DNA from: a virus
Reading direction: 5' to 3' (one strand)
Virus record (IMG/VR): IMGVR_UViG_3300022226_000003
Coordinates: 1-64,000 of that record
DNA: 64,000 nucleotides
Shown: piece after piece, positions 33,458-45,300 of the stretch
How positions within the stretch are numbered: the stretch's first letter is position 1
How the letters are laid out: the number at the start of each line of letters is the position of its first letter
Translations under genes and position numbers: made by a program
Notes under the pieces: model-generated
What the model saw: only the letters and a program-made list of their open reading frames with translations
Database searches by the model: none
Told to the model about the DNA's origin: nothing

Positions 33458-36400
33458 ATGACGGTAAGAATACCTGTTGAAGCCGAAACCCGAAGAGCTG
33501 AACAAAATTTAGCTAAAGTCACAAACTCTGTGAAGAGTTTAGAAACTACAGCTAACAATACTGCAAGAAATATACGAAGAGCTTTTATCGGTATTGGTGC
33601 TGTAATAACTGCAAATTTCTCAATTAGTTCTATTGGTAGGATTTCTACCGAATTTACTAATTTACAAAATAGGATTGCAATAGTTACAGGTAGGACAAAA
33701 GAGCTAGGTAAAGCGCAAAGAGAGCTACTTCGTATATCTGAAAGAACACGTTTAAATCTTAATAGTACCACTGAAACTTTCGGAATACTAGGTAGATCAG
33801 GTAGACAGTTTGGTGCTCAAACTAAAGATGTTCTTACTGTAACTGAAAATATAGCGAAAGCTATTGCTGTCTCTGGGCAATCTGCTGAGTCTGCACGTTC
33901 AGCTATTATCCAATTAGGCCAGGGCTTAGGTGCTGGGACATTAAGGGGCCAAGAGCTTCTGGCTGTTCTGGAACAAGCAACACCTGTCGCTGAAGCTATT
34001 GCACGTGGGCTTGATGTTCCACTTGGTAAATTAAAAGAGCTTGGTGAACAGGGTCAGCTGACTTCTGAGCAAGTATTTGAAGCATTGCTTAGCCAAACCA
34101 AACAAATTGATAGAGAATTCCAGAACGTAAACCCCACAATTGAACAGTCTAAAAACCTGTTGATTGATGGGGTTAAAATTTACGTAGACCAGCTAGACAA
34201 AGGGTTGGGATTATCTGCTAGAGTGGGCCAAAATCTATTAGAATGGTCTAAATCTGTACGTGCTGCTTCTGAAAATGCATTCGAATTAGGCACAAGAATT
34301 GCATTCTCTTTTAATATAATCAAGCGTGATGTAAAGAATGTAATAAGTCCTTTTGTAAGAATAATAAAAGATTTAGGGATCCAATTCTTAAATATTATAC
34401 CTAAAGGCTTTTTAACAATTACTTTAGAAGGTCAAATAAATGAGTCTATACGAGCATTCGATAGATTATTAGGTGGCCCGATTGCTGCATTTAAACGATT
34501 TAAATTTATAGATGTTATTCGCATTGAAAGTGATGTTGAACTTGCCATACGTAATTTAAGAAGATTAAGTCCAAAGTATTGGGCAGCTGCGGGCTTTGAT
34601 GTTCCGACAATTAGGCAGCTATTTAGTAGGGATAACTTTGAACTATATATTAATGGTTTTAGAAGATTAGCTGATGCTGTTGAGAGCAATACTAAATCCA
34701 TTGCAAGCACAATTCGTCAATTCGTTATTGATGTAAGATTTGGTACACTTGCTGCATTGAGATTTTTAGGCTTACTGCCTGATACTCTGCTAGTATTTAA
34801 AGTAGGAAATTTAAAGAGTTTTTCTAAAACAATTATTGAAATTCTAAGAGGAGTTAGTAATACCTCGTTAGAATTTTTCAGAATTGGGCGGATCATCGAT
34901 GAGGTATTGTTTCCTAATCTATTAGATGTATTTGATGTCCTCGCTGATATAATTCGTAAATTTTATAACTCTTTGAATGAATCCTCAATTCTGAGTTCAG
35001 TCAAAGGGCTTTTTGCTAGTTTCGGTCAATTTATTATAAATATATTTAAAAATATTTATGATAAAATTATTGGAAATTCATATTGGACAGATACGGTAGA
35101 AGGATTACCTAAATTAGCTAAAGAAAATATAGATAAAGCTCTTAAGGCATTCAATAATTTTGGCAAGCGGCTCACAGCACTTTTCAAAAATATTGCAAGA
35201 GCAGTCTCCGAGAATTGGAAAAATGTTGTTGTTTTATTCTTAGTAAGTGCTGTTGCTATAGGGCCGTTAATATTAGATGCTATTGGCTATTGGGTAAATT
35301 TTGTAAGTAGGGCTGTTGCCTTGGGCCTTGAATCACTAGCTGTGGTAATCCTTTCAGGATTGATTAAACTGCCTGATGATTTGCCAGATGTTGTAACTAA
35401 TGTAATAGAGAAATTAGGCGGGAGTATTGCAACAGCCTTAATAGTTACAGCTCAAGGTTTTAGGGCATATGGTTTTATTATAAAGAAAGTATTCAATATA
35501 CTGTCTAATATTTTGTTATTTATAGAAATTCGTATAATTCTTGTCCTTAATAAAATAGCGAAGAAGATAGCTTCTTTTATAAAGAGTATCTCATTAGATG
35601 ATATTAAGGATCTTTTCAAAGAATTACCTGAATTGGTATCAAATGGTTTATCTAAAGCTACTGATAGTATCAAAAGTTTTGGATTGAAAACAATAGATGT
35701 TTTTAGAAATATTTACGACAAAGTTATTGGTAACTCATATTGGACAGATACAATAGAGAGTATTGTGAATTCTTCCAATACATTGTGGAATAGAGTTAGT
35801 AAGGGCTTACTCATATTTAAAGAAAATGTAACAAATATTTTTAGAGATATCTTTAATACCCGCAAAGAAGATCGCCTTAGTAAGATTCTAGATACTGGTC
35901 GTGATCTTATTCCAGGGCTTCAGCCGAAAGGTTTTGCTTCAGGTTTTATTGAAGAAATACAAGAAGTTTTTGCTTATATACAAGAGAAATTTCCTTTTGT
36001 TGTTACTGGTGCTTTCATCGGTATAGGTGGGCTTATCGCATCTCTGTTATTCCCTGCAGGCAGCATAAAAACAGCAATACTTACAGGTGTAACACTTTCT
36101 TTAATAAAAGTTGGAACTATACTAACTGAAAAATTGTCAAATAGTGTCTTAGATGCGAGTATTGTCAATCAATTGGCATTAAATGCTGGTGAGGCTGTCG
36201 GTGTCTTCTTCGCTTCCATCATAAGAGATTTGCCTAGCACATTGAGTATAGTATTTGGTGCAATTTCGAATTTCTTTAGAGGTGTCATTGAACAAATACC
36301 CTTGCTGGGAACTGCATTAAAAGGCGTATTTAATATTGCAGATGTTGCAGGCCTTGCCGGAGCTTTAGGTTTATTTGGAGTATTCTTATTTGGGAAATAC

Positions 36401-39400
36401 ACGATAGGTACAATCAGCAAAATAGCCAAGGCTCCTCTAGCCACAATTACCCGTCTATTTGTTGCTTCAAAAGCTGCCATCCTGGGGCAAAGCAGCGGTA
36501 TCCTTTCTCAGTATGTATTTGGACCGCTAGGCCCCACACGCTCATTGGCATTAATAGGAATTGCTTTAGATCAATTAGGATTGTTTGAATCACTCTTCAG
36601 AGACTCAGCGCTAACTCAGACTGTTATTGAGGGAGGTCTGCTGTATTTACTGGTCACTGGCGGTAAGGGTGTTTCCACAATCGCAGATTTCATTGGCAAG
36701 AAAGTAATATTTCCATTAGGCAGTAAGCTAGCAATTCTAGCTGCTAAAACAAAGGTAGGTACAACGCTGTTTGATATCTTCTTTGGTGTCACCGGTAATT
36801 TTGGAGATAGAGCAGTTTCTGCAGTCAGGAAAGTTATTGGTAGCGTAAGCGACAAGATCACCACACTGGGTGCTAAAGGTGTTCAATTTGCCGTGCCTTT
36901 CATAAGTAGATTTTTATTTGGCAGAGAACCCGGAGCTACGAAAGACCGTGCAAAGAATGAGTTAGGATTAGTATTTGATGTAATTAGAGATAGCCTTGCA
37001 GGTTTCATTAGACGAGTTCGCCAAACGAATATTGCAGAGGCGATTTTTAGTTTTGGAAATCCTGCACAAATCTTTGACCCGATTAAAAGAGGTTTAATAA
37101 GTTTCTCTACTTTCTTTACAAATACGCTAGGTAAAATGCGTAAGGCCTCGTTACTTTTTGCAGGTCCTGATGGTATTGTAGGTAAGGCCATCTTCGGCAA
37201 AGCCGGTAAAGCTGCGTTAATTACTGGCATCATAGCTACTCTTGCAATATTCAGTTCGAGTGTAAAAGCTGCAAGTGATGAAGTTCCTTCGGATGGAGAG
37301 AAAGGAGGTTTCTTTTCTGGAATCTTTGACAGTCTCGCAAAGTTGGCAAATGAGAACCCTCTGACAGCAACACTCATACCTGCAACAATTATTGCATTAA
37401 TTGCTTTTAGACGACAAGTTTTGAGACTTATACTGAGCGCATTCCCCTCTAATGCATTAAAAGGTTTTGAAACATCTTCTTTGAAAAGTATTAAGAATGT
37501 TGGTAAAATCTTTAGGAGTGTTATTGGTGGATTAGTTGGCACATTCGTCGGTGCTGAGTTAGGTAGAAGAATTGGACCTGAGTTTGAAATTATTGGCGCA
37601 ATTGCTGGAGCTGCTCTCGGTGAAGGTATCTTTAGAGGCTTAGGGAGAGCACTGGCCAGCAGTTTTGTTGTCAGAATCGGTGGCGCAATTTTAGCGGCAA
37701 TTCTGTCAGTAAAAGCTGCAATAGTAGCTGCAATAGCCTCGCTTGTTGCTGTCACTGGAGGACTTTTATATGTATTGTTCTTTGGGGAGACTGGTAATTT
37801 TTCCAAAGACTTAGATTCAGCAATAAATAAAATCAAGAACTTCTTTGGTTTCGGCAAAGATGCTTCCAAGGAAATTTCAACAGGAATCTCAGAAGCTGCT
37901 GAAGCTTTTGCAAATTTTGAAAGAATACGATTTAATTTTTCATTGGAAGGTATTGATCCCGAGCAAATAAGTGAAAGAGAGCAAGGTAAGCTAGATTCCC
38001 GAATTGCTGAATTAAACGAAACTATCTTACGAGCAAGGGATGAGCAAGAAGAGACCGGTAAAATATCAACTGAGACATTAAATGCAATTAATGCTCTAGA
38101 TAGAGGCTTGACAAGATTTACAGACAAACTTAAAGAACGTAGTGAAATTGATTTTGAAGGTACTACCAATCTCTTTAAAAAGTTCGAAGAATTCGAGCCA
38201 GTAAAATTTGGTGAGAAAATTGTAGTTGGTCTGAGGCAAAGTTTCCTAGATTTCTCTTTCTTCTTGAAAGAGATTTCTTTAAAGATAAAAGGATTCTTTG
38301 GCTCTGAAACTGCTGACAGTGAGTTAGAAGATCTAACCAAATTAAAGGATACACTTTTCAGTGCTACATTTAGAAATATCAGTCCCGGTGTTAAAGAAAT
38401 AATAAAATTGCGAGAAGACCTGAACAACACGAAAGGTCTAGACGCAGATATTGTAGAAAGAATAAATAACGGTACAAAAGACTTATTAAATGTTCTTGAG
38501 ATAATTCAAAGAGAGTCTAATTTTCTAGGATTTGAAACACCATTAGAAGAAGATAATAAGTTTCTGGTATTAAGAGAGGTTCTTGTAAAGAGACTCAAAA
38601 AGACTTTAGAGGAAGCTCTTGTTGCTCAACAAAGATTAGTTGATGTTAAAGAGTTTAGAAACACTCTAACGCAAATCTCTCGTGGATTAAACGAAGTAGG
38701 TGTCAGTTTTGATGCGTCAAAATTATTCTTAGATGAAACTGATTTTAATACACTCATAGATTTAGCTGGCAATGCAGCGACAATTGCTGCAGAGAGACTC
38801 AAAGGTGTTGCAAACACTGACGAATTAACACAGTTAAATTTAAGATCATTAGATATTCAAAGAGAAGCTGAGAAACTTATACAAAGAGGTGAAACAGCAA
38901 GTTTAAAGGTTCAAGCCGCAGCTGCAGTGCTTCTATCAAAAATAGGTGAAGATACTTTCTCAGAAAATACAATTGAAAAATTAAGCAAAGACACCGCGAA
39001 TAAAATAGTTGATTTAGTAGAAAAGATTCAAGGTAAAGAGCAGCAAATTAAACTAGAGGTAGAATTAGATACTGATCTTGCTAAATTCCAGATACGAAGA
39101 TTAACCAATGAGGTTGCAAATCTTAGAACCCAGATCAGTAACATTGTCTTAGAAGAAGGCGGATTTGATGCTCTAAATGAATTTGCTGATAAATTCGGTA
39201 TAGATTTTAATAATGCACTAAGGCAATTTGACTTAAGTTTCATATTATCTGAATTTGATAGATTGCAAAATATTCTGAAAAGAATTAGAGTTGTAAAAGA
39301 TAAAGATCCTAAGCAGGCAGCTTTACTTAGGAAAGAATTTGATCTTCTTGTTGCTAATCTAAATATAGCCGATAAAACAATTAATGAAATTCTCTCAGAT

Positions 39401-41083
39401 GTTTCTTCGTTAGGTGTATCTTTTAATTTAGATGATTTCGCAAACATCGATTCAAATACTTTAAATAAATTGAAAGAAGTGTCTGATGAACTTCGCGAAA
39501 TAAATTTAATACTCTCTCGTCAGGGTAAAGATATTAGCGATGATGAAGTCAGAGCAGCGGTTCAGCGTCGTGCCAAGCTGATTGGTACTGTAAATAAGAT
39601 TGAAATTGACCAGTTATTTAATACTGCAGATAAAGCTATTAAGAGTTTAGGCGCGGCCGGTGCAACTGTAGATATCATTCCATTCATCAACGATGCAGCT
39701 TTAGAAAGATTGTTGGAGAGTGAAAGAACAATTGCAAGAATAAATCAAAAATTAAAATCTACTGAAAATGCTTCAGTCTACAAACAACTTGCAGAAGACT
39801 TGAGTAAGGCCAAGAAAGAGGCAGATAGTCTTTCCCGAAAGCAGCTGTTTTCAGAGTCATTTGAAAGATTCCAATTAAGTGATTTAGAAAATTTCAGCAA
39901 GACAGAGACTGTCGATATAGTACTTAAAGCTTTCCCCTTATTGCAAGACTTCAAGAGTCTTATTGAAGAGCTACCTTTCCAAGATCTCAGAGCTTTGCTA
40001 GCAGATGCTATCAAATTTAATGCTAGGGTGGATCGAGCAGATCTTGGAGTTGAGACTTTTACTTTAGCTGACAGGACATCTTTCCAAAGAAGAGGTGGAG
40101 GTGCGGTTACAGAGCAATTATCCGAAGATATATTTGGAATTGATACAAGAGGTCTTGCAAATATAGCCCAGCGTAAGATAAAACAAGAAACAATTAATTT
40201 AGTATCTAGTGTAAATAAAGTATATATTGATTCTTTGCTGAGAGATATAATTGCTGAGCAGGATAGATTACGTATCCCCGGTTTGTCAGAAGAATCCAGG
40301 ATTGCTGCTCAAAACTTAATAAATCAAAAGTCCAGAGAATTAGATTTAGCAATACAACGAGCCTCACTTGATGTAGGAGAACTGGCATTTGAGGCAGGGC
40401 AATCTCTTGTAGATGCATTAGTTAACGGGCTTAATGGTGCCTTATACAGAGGCGTCATAGGTATAAAAGAAGAAGGCAAATCTACTTGGACAACTTTCAG
40501 AGATGTAATTGTGAACACATTCACTGAAGAATTAATTCGTCCTGTTGTAGATGGTATAACAGAAGCTATTAGGAATAGTGGTGCGCTAGATGCACTAGCT
40601 GATATTGGTTCTGAACTCTTCAGTACTTTCTTTGCTGCAATAGCAAGTGCTTTTTCTAAACAAGACAGCTTAGGCGGGACTGCTGGATTAGGTTCTCTGG
40701 TAGGATTTTTCTCCGCCGCCGATGGTGGCCCTGTAGTTGGCCCTGGAACAGGCACTTCTGATAGCATCCCCTCAATGCTATCCAATGGTGAATTTGTGAT
40801 AAATGCATCAGCTACGAAACGAAATAGAGCACTTTTAGAAGCGATTAACAATAATAGATTACCAAAATATGCCTCGGGAGGTATTGTTGGAATACCCTCT
40901 ACTTCTAGTATAAATCCCGCTAAATCTAATTCGCTAGTCTCTGATAATTCTAAATCGCAGCAGATTTTCAATATCAATGTGACCGGCGATATTAGTCGGC
41001 AAACTAAGTCAGAAATATTTAGAATGCTTCCTGAGATATCTAAAGGAGTTAATTCTTACAACTATGAAAAGAGGTTGGCGTAA
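33458..41083 (+). CDS. Tape measure protein
   Basis: 2541 residues, setting tail length. The N-terminal 200 residues are the tape-measure N-terminal domain (NTARNIRRAFIGIGAV, QLGQGLGAGTLRGQELLAVLEQ, LTSEQVFEALL). The motif YDK(I/V)IGNSYWTDT appears twice, from residues about 532 and 751, in a duplicated segment. Several hydrophobic stretches in the centre look like membrane spans used during ejection. The rest is helical. By the usual relation of about 1.5 angstrom per residue the tail would be very long; that is an estimate from family knowledge. Confidence 0.9.
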   Translation: MTVRIPVEAETRRAEQNLAKVTNSVKSLETTANNTARNIRRAFIGIGAVITANFSISSIGRISTEFTNLQNRIAIVTGRTKELGKAQRELLRISERTRLNLNSTTETFGILGRSGRQFGAQTKDVLTVTENIAKAIAVSGQSAESARSAIIQLGQGLGAGTLRGQELLAVLEQATPVAEAIARGLDVPLGKLKELGEQGQLTSEQVFEALLSQTKQIDREFQNVNPTIEQSKNLLIDGVKIYVDQLDKGLGLSARVGQNLLEWSKSVRAASENAFELGTRIAFSFNIIKRDVKNVISPFVRIIKDLGIQFLNIIPKGFLTITLEGQINESIRAFDRLLGGPIAAFKRFKFIDVIRIESDVELAIRNLRRLSPKYWAAAGFDVPTIRQLFSRDNFELYINGFRRLADAVESNTKSIASTIRQFVIDVRFGTLAALRFLGLLPDTLLVFKVGNLKSFSKTIIEILRGVSNTSLEFFRIGRIIDEVLFPNLLDVFDVLADIIRKFYNSLNESSILSSVKGLFASFGQFIINIFKNIYDKIIGNSYWTDTVEGLPKLAKENIDKALKAFNNFGKRLTALFKNIARAVSENWKNVVVLFLVSAVAIGPLILDAIGYWVNFVSRAVALGLESLAVVILSGLIKLPDDLPDVVTNVIEKLGGSIATALIVTAQGFRAYGFIIKKVFNILSNILLFIEIRIILVLNKIAKKIASFIKSISLDDIKDLFKELPELVSNGLSKATDSIKSFGLKTIDVFRNIYDKVIGNSYWTDTIESIVNSSNTLWNRVSKGLLIFKENVTNIFRDIFNTRKEDRLSKILDTGRDLIPGLQPKGFASGFIEEIQEVFAYIQEKFPFVVTGAFIGIGGLIASLLFPAGSIKTAILTGVTLSLIKVGTILTEKLSNSVLDASIVNQLALNAGEAVGVFFASIIRDLPSTLSIVFGAISNFFRGVIEQIPLLGTALKGVFNIADVAGLAGALGLFGVFLFGKYTIGTISKIAKAPLATITRLFVASKAAILGQSSGILSQYVFGPLGPTRSLALIGIALDQLGLFESLFRDSALTQTVIEGGLLYLLVTGGKGVSTIADFIGKKVIFPLGSKLAILAAKTKVGTTLFDIFFGVTGNFGDRAVSAVRKVIGSVSDKITTLGAKGVQFAVPFISRFLFGREPGATKDRAKNELGLVFDVIRDSLAGFIRRVRQTNIAEAIFSFGNPAQIFDPIKRGLISFSTFFTNTLGKMRKASLLFAGPDGIVGKAIFGKAGKAALITGIIATLAIFSSSVKAASDEVPSDGEKGGFFSGIFDSLAKLANENPLTATLIPATIIALIAFRRQVLRLILSAFPSNALKGFETSSLKSIKNVGKIFRSVIGGLVGTFVGAELGRRIGPEFEIIGAIAGAALGEGIFRGLGRALASSFVVRIGGAILAAILSVKAAIVAAIASLVAVTGGLLYVLFFGETGNFSKDLDSAINKIKNFFGFGKDASKEISTGISEAAEAFANFERIRFNFSLEGIDPEQISEREQGKLDSRIAELNETILRARDEQEETGKISTETLNAINALDRGLTRFTDKLKERSEIDFEGTTNLFKKFEEFEPVKFGEKIVVGLRQSFLDFSFFLKEISLKIKGFFGSETADSELEDLTKLKDTLFSATFRNISPGVKEIIKLREDLNNTKGLDADIVERINNGTKDLLNVLEIIQRESNFLGFETPLEEDNKFLVLREVLVKRLKKTLEEALVAQQRLVDVKEFRNTLTQISRGLNEVGVSFDASKLFLDETDFNTLIDLAGNAATIAAERLKGVANTDELTQLNLRSLDIQREAEKLIQRGETASLKVQAAAAVLLSKIGEDTFSENTIEKLSKDTANKIVDLVEKIQGKEQQIKLEVELDTDLAKFQIRRLTNEVANLRTQISNIVLEEGGFDALNEFADKFGIDFNNALRQFDLSFILSEFDRLQNILKRIRVVKDKDPKQAALLRKEFDLLVANLNIADKTINEILSDVSSLGVSFNLDDFANIDSNTLNKLKEVSDELREINLILSRQGKDISDDEVRAAVQRRAKLIGTVNKIEIDQLFNTADKAIKSLGAAGATVDIIPFINDAALERLLESERTIARINQKLKSTENASVYKQLAEDLSKAKKEADSLSRKQLFSESFERFQLSDLENFSKTETVDIVLKAFPLLQDFKSLIEELPFQDLRALLADAIKFNARVDRADLGVETFTLADRTSFQRRGGGAVTEQLSEDIFGIDTRGLANIAQRKIKQETINLVSSVNKVYIDSLLRDIIAEQDRLRIPGLSEESRIAAQNLINQKSRELDLAIQRASLDVGELAFEAGQSLVDALVNGLNGALYRGVIGIKEEGKSTWTTFRDVIVNTFTEELIRPVVDGITEAIRNSGALDALADIGSELFSTFFAAIASAFSKQDSLGGTAGLGSLVGFFSAADGGPVVGPGTGTSDSIPSMLSNGEFVINASATKRNRALLEAINNNRLPKYASGGIVGIPSTSSINPAKSNSLVSDNSKSQQIFNINVTGDISRQTKSEIFRMLPEISKGVNSYNYEKRLA

Positions 41084-41793
41084 TGTATGGTATCTTGGAT
41101 ATCTCAACAATAAATGCTGATACAGGCTCTGATTCGCTACTTTTGTGCACATTTGTCGCTCCAACAAAAGTTACATCAAAATCTATTATCAAAGGGAGTG
41201 ATACACTATCTTTGAGACGTATTAGGTACCGAACTTCCGCACAACGTTGGGAAATTGAAACTGATAGCGCAATCTTAAATAGAAGTACGGACTTATTTGT
41301 GCATCAAATTGAGAATGACTCGATTAATGCTATCTTTGTCAGACCTCCATTACCTGTTAAAAACAACAGTGTGGCTCTAGGCCATTCAAGACCTGCTGCT
41401 GGTGATGATACTGTGTACCCTATAGCAACTCAAGGACTTGCAGAATCAAATGGCACAGCCACGGCAGGTGCCGGATTTTCTGCGGGCGCTGTATCCGTTT
41501 CAATAATTTTAGATATTAACTCTGAAATATATAAATCTGATTTTATAAGATTTAATGGTCATGATAAAGTATATATGGTCACGGATATTCAGGCGATCAC
41601 ACCTGCAGCACATACTTCAACTTTATCTATATTCCCGCCGTTGTCCGCTGATATTCTCGGTACAGAAGTTATATATTTAGGTAAAAGAGCTACCATGAAA
41701 ATGACTTATGATTTAGGCTCTGTCCTAGGAATAAGTTACATAGATGGCGTATTAGCCAATCCCGGAATATTAACACTAATAGAAGATTTATGA
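41083..41793 (+). CDS. Minor tail protein
   Basis: 236 residues following the tape measure with a one-base overlap. Beta-rich, with SLRRIRYRTSAQRWEIETD and a C-terminal KMTYDLGSVLGISYIDGVLANPGI. The place between tape measure and tip hub fits a distal tail or minor tail protein. No catalytic motif. Confidence 0.65.
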   Translation: MYGILDISTINADTGSDSLLLCTFVAPTKVTSKSIIKGSDTLSLRRIRYRTSAQRWEIETDSAILNRSTDLFVHQIENDSINAIFVRPPLPVKNNSVALGHSRPAAGDDTVYPIATQGLAESNGTATAGAGFSAGAVSVSIILDINSEIYKSDFIRFNGHDKVYMVTDIQAITPAAHTSTLSIFPPLSADILGTEVIYLGKRATMKMTYDLGSVLGISYIDGVLANPGILTLIEDL

Positions 41794-42389
41794 AAACTAT
41801 ATCAGATAATTTAAAAGCTTTACTGGCAAGAGATGATATCCAACCTTTTCTTTTGATTGAGATAGGTCCCAGCGGTGTTCAGTACTTTAGATACACAACA
41901 TTGCCTTACAATTTGACTTTTGAAGCTGAAGTTTACACTAGTCAAAATAATCTGGCCAACATGGATCCTCCCCGTTTATCTAAAATACTTGATAAAGAAG
42001 CATATGTAATAACATTTGTAGATCCCCTGTATACCTTGAGACCTTTTTTCGAGGGCGGCACTGGACAACTTATCGGTATTGACATGAGAGTTATAGGTGG
42101 GTTCATCAACTCCACAGCATCACCGATTTTCGGTACAAATCCCGGACAAGATTTTGGTGAATACTTTTCATTATATAAAGGTTTTGTGGATAGCGCAAAT
42201 TATAGTGTAACTGAAGATACCGTAATTCTATCCGTTGAAGGAGCTTCGCCTATGGGACCTCTTGATTTACGGAGGACAATTGTGACTTCTAAAGAATATA
42301 TCCAAAGAGAATTCCCAACAGAAACAGGCTATGACCAGGTGTATGAGGGTTCTCAAGAAGTTGTTTTGAATTGGGGTAAAGCGCAATGA
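41790..42389 (+). CDS. Minor tail / tail-tip protein
   Basis: 199 residues with a beta-rich pattern (PFLLIEIGPSGVQYFRYTTLPYNLTFEAEVYTS). It contains DPPRLSKILDKEAYVITFVDPLY and EYFSLYKGFVDSANYSV, resembling DUF2163-type or lambda gpL-like tip proteins. The start overlaps the upstream stop (TTATGA) and the stop overlaps the tip hub gene. Probably bridges tube and tip. Confidence 0.62.
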   Translation: MKTISDNLKALLARDDIQPFLLIEIGPSGVQYFRYTTLPYNLTFEAEVYTSQNNLANMDPPRLSKILDKEAYVITFVDPLYTLRPFFEGGTGQLIGIDMRVIGGFINSTASPIFGTNPGQDFGEYFSLYKGFVDSANYSVTEDTVILSVEGASPMGPLDLRRTIVTSKEYIQREFPTETGYDQVYEGSQEVVLNWGKAQ

Positions 42390-45300
42390 GTGTCATAGCG
42401 GCCATTGTTGTAGGTGCTGCAATAGTTACAAACGTAGGTATTGTTGCTGCATTACTAACCGCAGCTTCAATAAAATACCAACAAAGACAGCAAGAAAAGT
42501 TAAGAGATAAGCTAGCAAAAGCCGCAGATGAAGCTAAGGGTTTTCAATTAGCCACAGAAGGTGAAGTAGTAAATCTTCCGTTGGTTTACGGGAGAGCTCG
42601 GATAGGCGGTAATCGTGTATATCATAAGGTTAGCAGCTCTTATAACTATGCAGCCGCAGCCGCAGGTGGTGTTGAACTCCTGAGTAGCGGTGACACAAAT
42701 GAGTTGAATACCATAAGTAATTCAGAAACTGTAAACTCTTTTAATATTTTACTATATTACTATGCGACTAACTATAATCGACAAACAAAGGCTTTCGAAT
42801 GGAATGTCAGTGCTGGGTATTACGTAGATAATCCATTAGCGTCCCAATCTAATAGTGCATACTCGGGTGGTGGTGAGCATCGTTTAACAGCTTTTCCTTT
42901 TACACCTGTAGGGCCTTTGACAAGAAGTGGTCCTGACTCGAATATTTATAACATAACACTTGCAGCCGGGTTAAATACTTTTGCGAAAGTTGGTGCGAGA
43001 GTTAAGATCAATCATGCCCCAATGCTCACTTACACTGCTTGGTTGCTGCAACAGGATAATGAAGCTATAGCAACCAGTCCCGCAACTTTTAATTACAAAA
43101 TTCAATCTTATGATAATGTTACAGGTGCAACTGTATTAACAGCAGATGTTGATGGAGCTTCAGGGACAGGCGCGCCATCTCTGAATGCGAATGTTGCCGG
43201 AACAAAAAATGAATTTTTGTATGTGGCACAGACGATCTGTCTAGCTGGAATTGAAAGGATATATAGTGCATTTGTTAATGACAAAGATCATAGACACCCG
43301 GACTTCGGAAGATCTATGCGAATCCATGCTTATAGAGATGGTAATATTGCAGATCCCCTCTTCGTGGCCAATGATACGCTAGGAAATACCTCGCTATTCC
43401 CGGAAGCGGCTTACTCTTTTCAAGCTTTTAGATTAAATCGAGACGATCCCCAATACGGTGGCGCGGTCCCTAATGTTGAATTTATAATTGAAGGGATGCG
43501 AGTATTCACCATAAACAATGTCTCGGAAGTTTACTCGCTATCTGGTTCCAAGACTTATACAAATAATCCTGCGTATTGTTTATTAGACTATCTCTTGAGT
43601 TCCAAATATGGTTTAGGACTCTCCGTTGCAGATATTAATTTAAAGAGTTTCTGGCAAGCCGCTCAAGCCTACGAAGTTATTGTTGAAGTTAATGGAAATA
43701 CCAATATTCCTCTAAATGGTAAACTGTGGGAAGCCAAAGGTTCCCCGAGAAACTTGAAACGATATGAATGTAATTTAATCATTGATACTTCAAAAACAGT
43801 TAGAGAGAATATTGTAGAGATACTTAACACAATTCCTAATTCATCATTTATATGGTCTGACGGACAATACAAATTAATCGATAGATATCCTATTGAATGG
43901 GTTGCTGGAACTTATAATCCAGGGACTATTGTTCAATATGATACAGGTACGAATATTGATTTATGGCGGTGTTTAACCACTACCACAGATGTCCCTACAG
44001 ATGCCAGTCCGAATTGGGAACGCGGTCCTGATGAAAATTTAGTTGCGGCTTATATAACAGACGATGATATAATTCTTCAAGGCGACATCGGCACGGCCTG
44101 GCCTTCACTGGCATCTAGATACAATCATTGTGAAATCTCATATATAAATGAAAGTGATGATTTCGAACAAGGTACGGTGGATTGGCCACCAATCTACTCG
44201 GGTACTGTGTACTCCACTTATCTCGCAGAAGATAACGGTATTGAATTACACACTACACAAGATGCTGTAGGAGCCACAACCGAGTTCCATGCGAGAGCAT
44301 TTGCGGAAGAAATAGTTAGAAAGTCCAGACACAGAAACACTCTCAGATTCACTGTTGGCAAAGCATTACTGTATTTAGAGCCAGGAGATTTAATTCACAT
44401 TTCAAGTGCTGAATTGCAAATACCTTACGAGTTATATAAAATTGAAGAATTAGAAGTTACGGATGACAATAATATCCAGCTTGTGTTGGAGAAATACGAT
44501 GCCAGGATTCTTGCATGGAATGCACCCGATGATGAAGTCGTAGTTCCCCGAAATGTATACATAGGTCCAATTCAACAAATAACTGGCCTGACTTATACAC
44601 CGGCTTCTATCTTTGAAAGATTAGGTTCAGCCGGGACACTGACTTGGGATCCCATTCTTCTAAATAATTTGCAAGCTTATGATGTGTATTACTATCCTGG
44701 CAGTATAAATGAGGCCTCCACGGAAACGGCTTGGATTTATGCAGGATCCACTACCGAAAACAAGTTCAGATTACCACCTTTAGCTTATGTGGAGAGTGGC
44801 TCCACCTATATTGCCACAGTCGTCCCCAGAACTGTCGGCGGAAGAATAGCCCCTAGAGAAGATTGGGCAATGGGCTCTTTCTGGCCAGTAATTGAATTCG
44901 GCGTAACTGCGATACCCTCATTAGAAAATGCTGTAATTAAATTACAAATATATGTATACGCAAAAACAGATAGAGTAGGGGAAGTTATTAATGACAGCGG
45001 TTCCTATGATTTTTCAATAGCTTCCTTCACACCTCCCGTTGGTTTTTACGCCTCTCCAGCGGAAGCTTTGCTAGGTAGCGGTGATGTGGACAACCCAGGA
45101 GATCTGTATTTTGCGGAATCCCTAACCATCCTAGACGGCGGACTCACACTGGCAGAGCCTCTCAGTTGGTCCAATTTAGAATTATTTGCCCCTGAAAGAA
45201 ATACAATTGATATTACTGTATATCATCGAAGATTGTCAGCTGGAGCTGTGCCGACGGTTCCCACAGGCGGTAGTTATAATTTCACTACACGGGCGATAGT

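Noticed and set aside
36883-38430. 515-residue minus-strand open frame inside the tape measure gene
   Set aside because: It is Ser/Leu/Lys-biased, antisense to a clear gene, and has no motif; a shadow of the codon pattern on the other strand.
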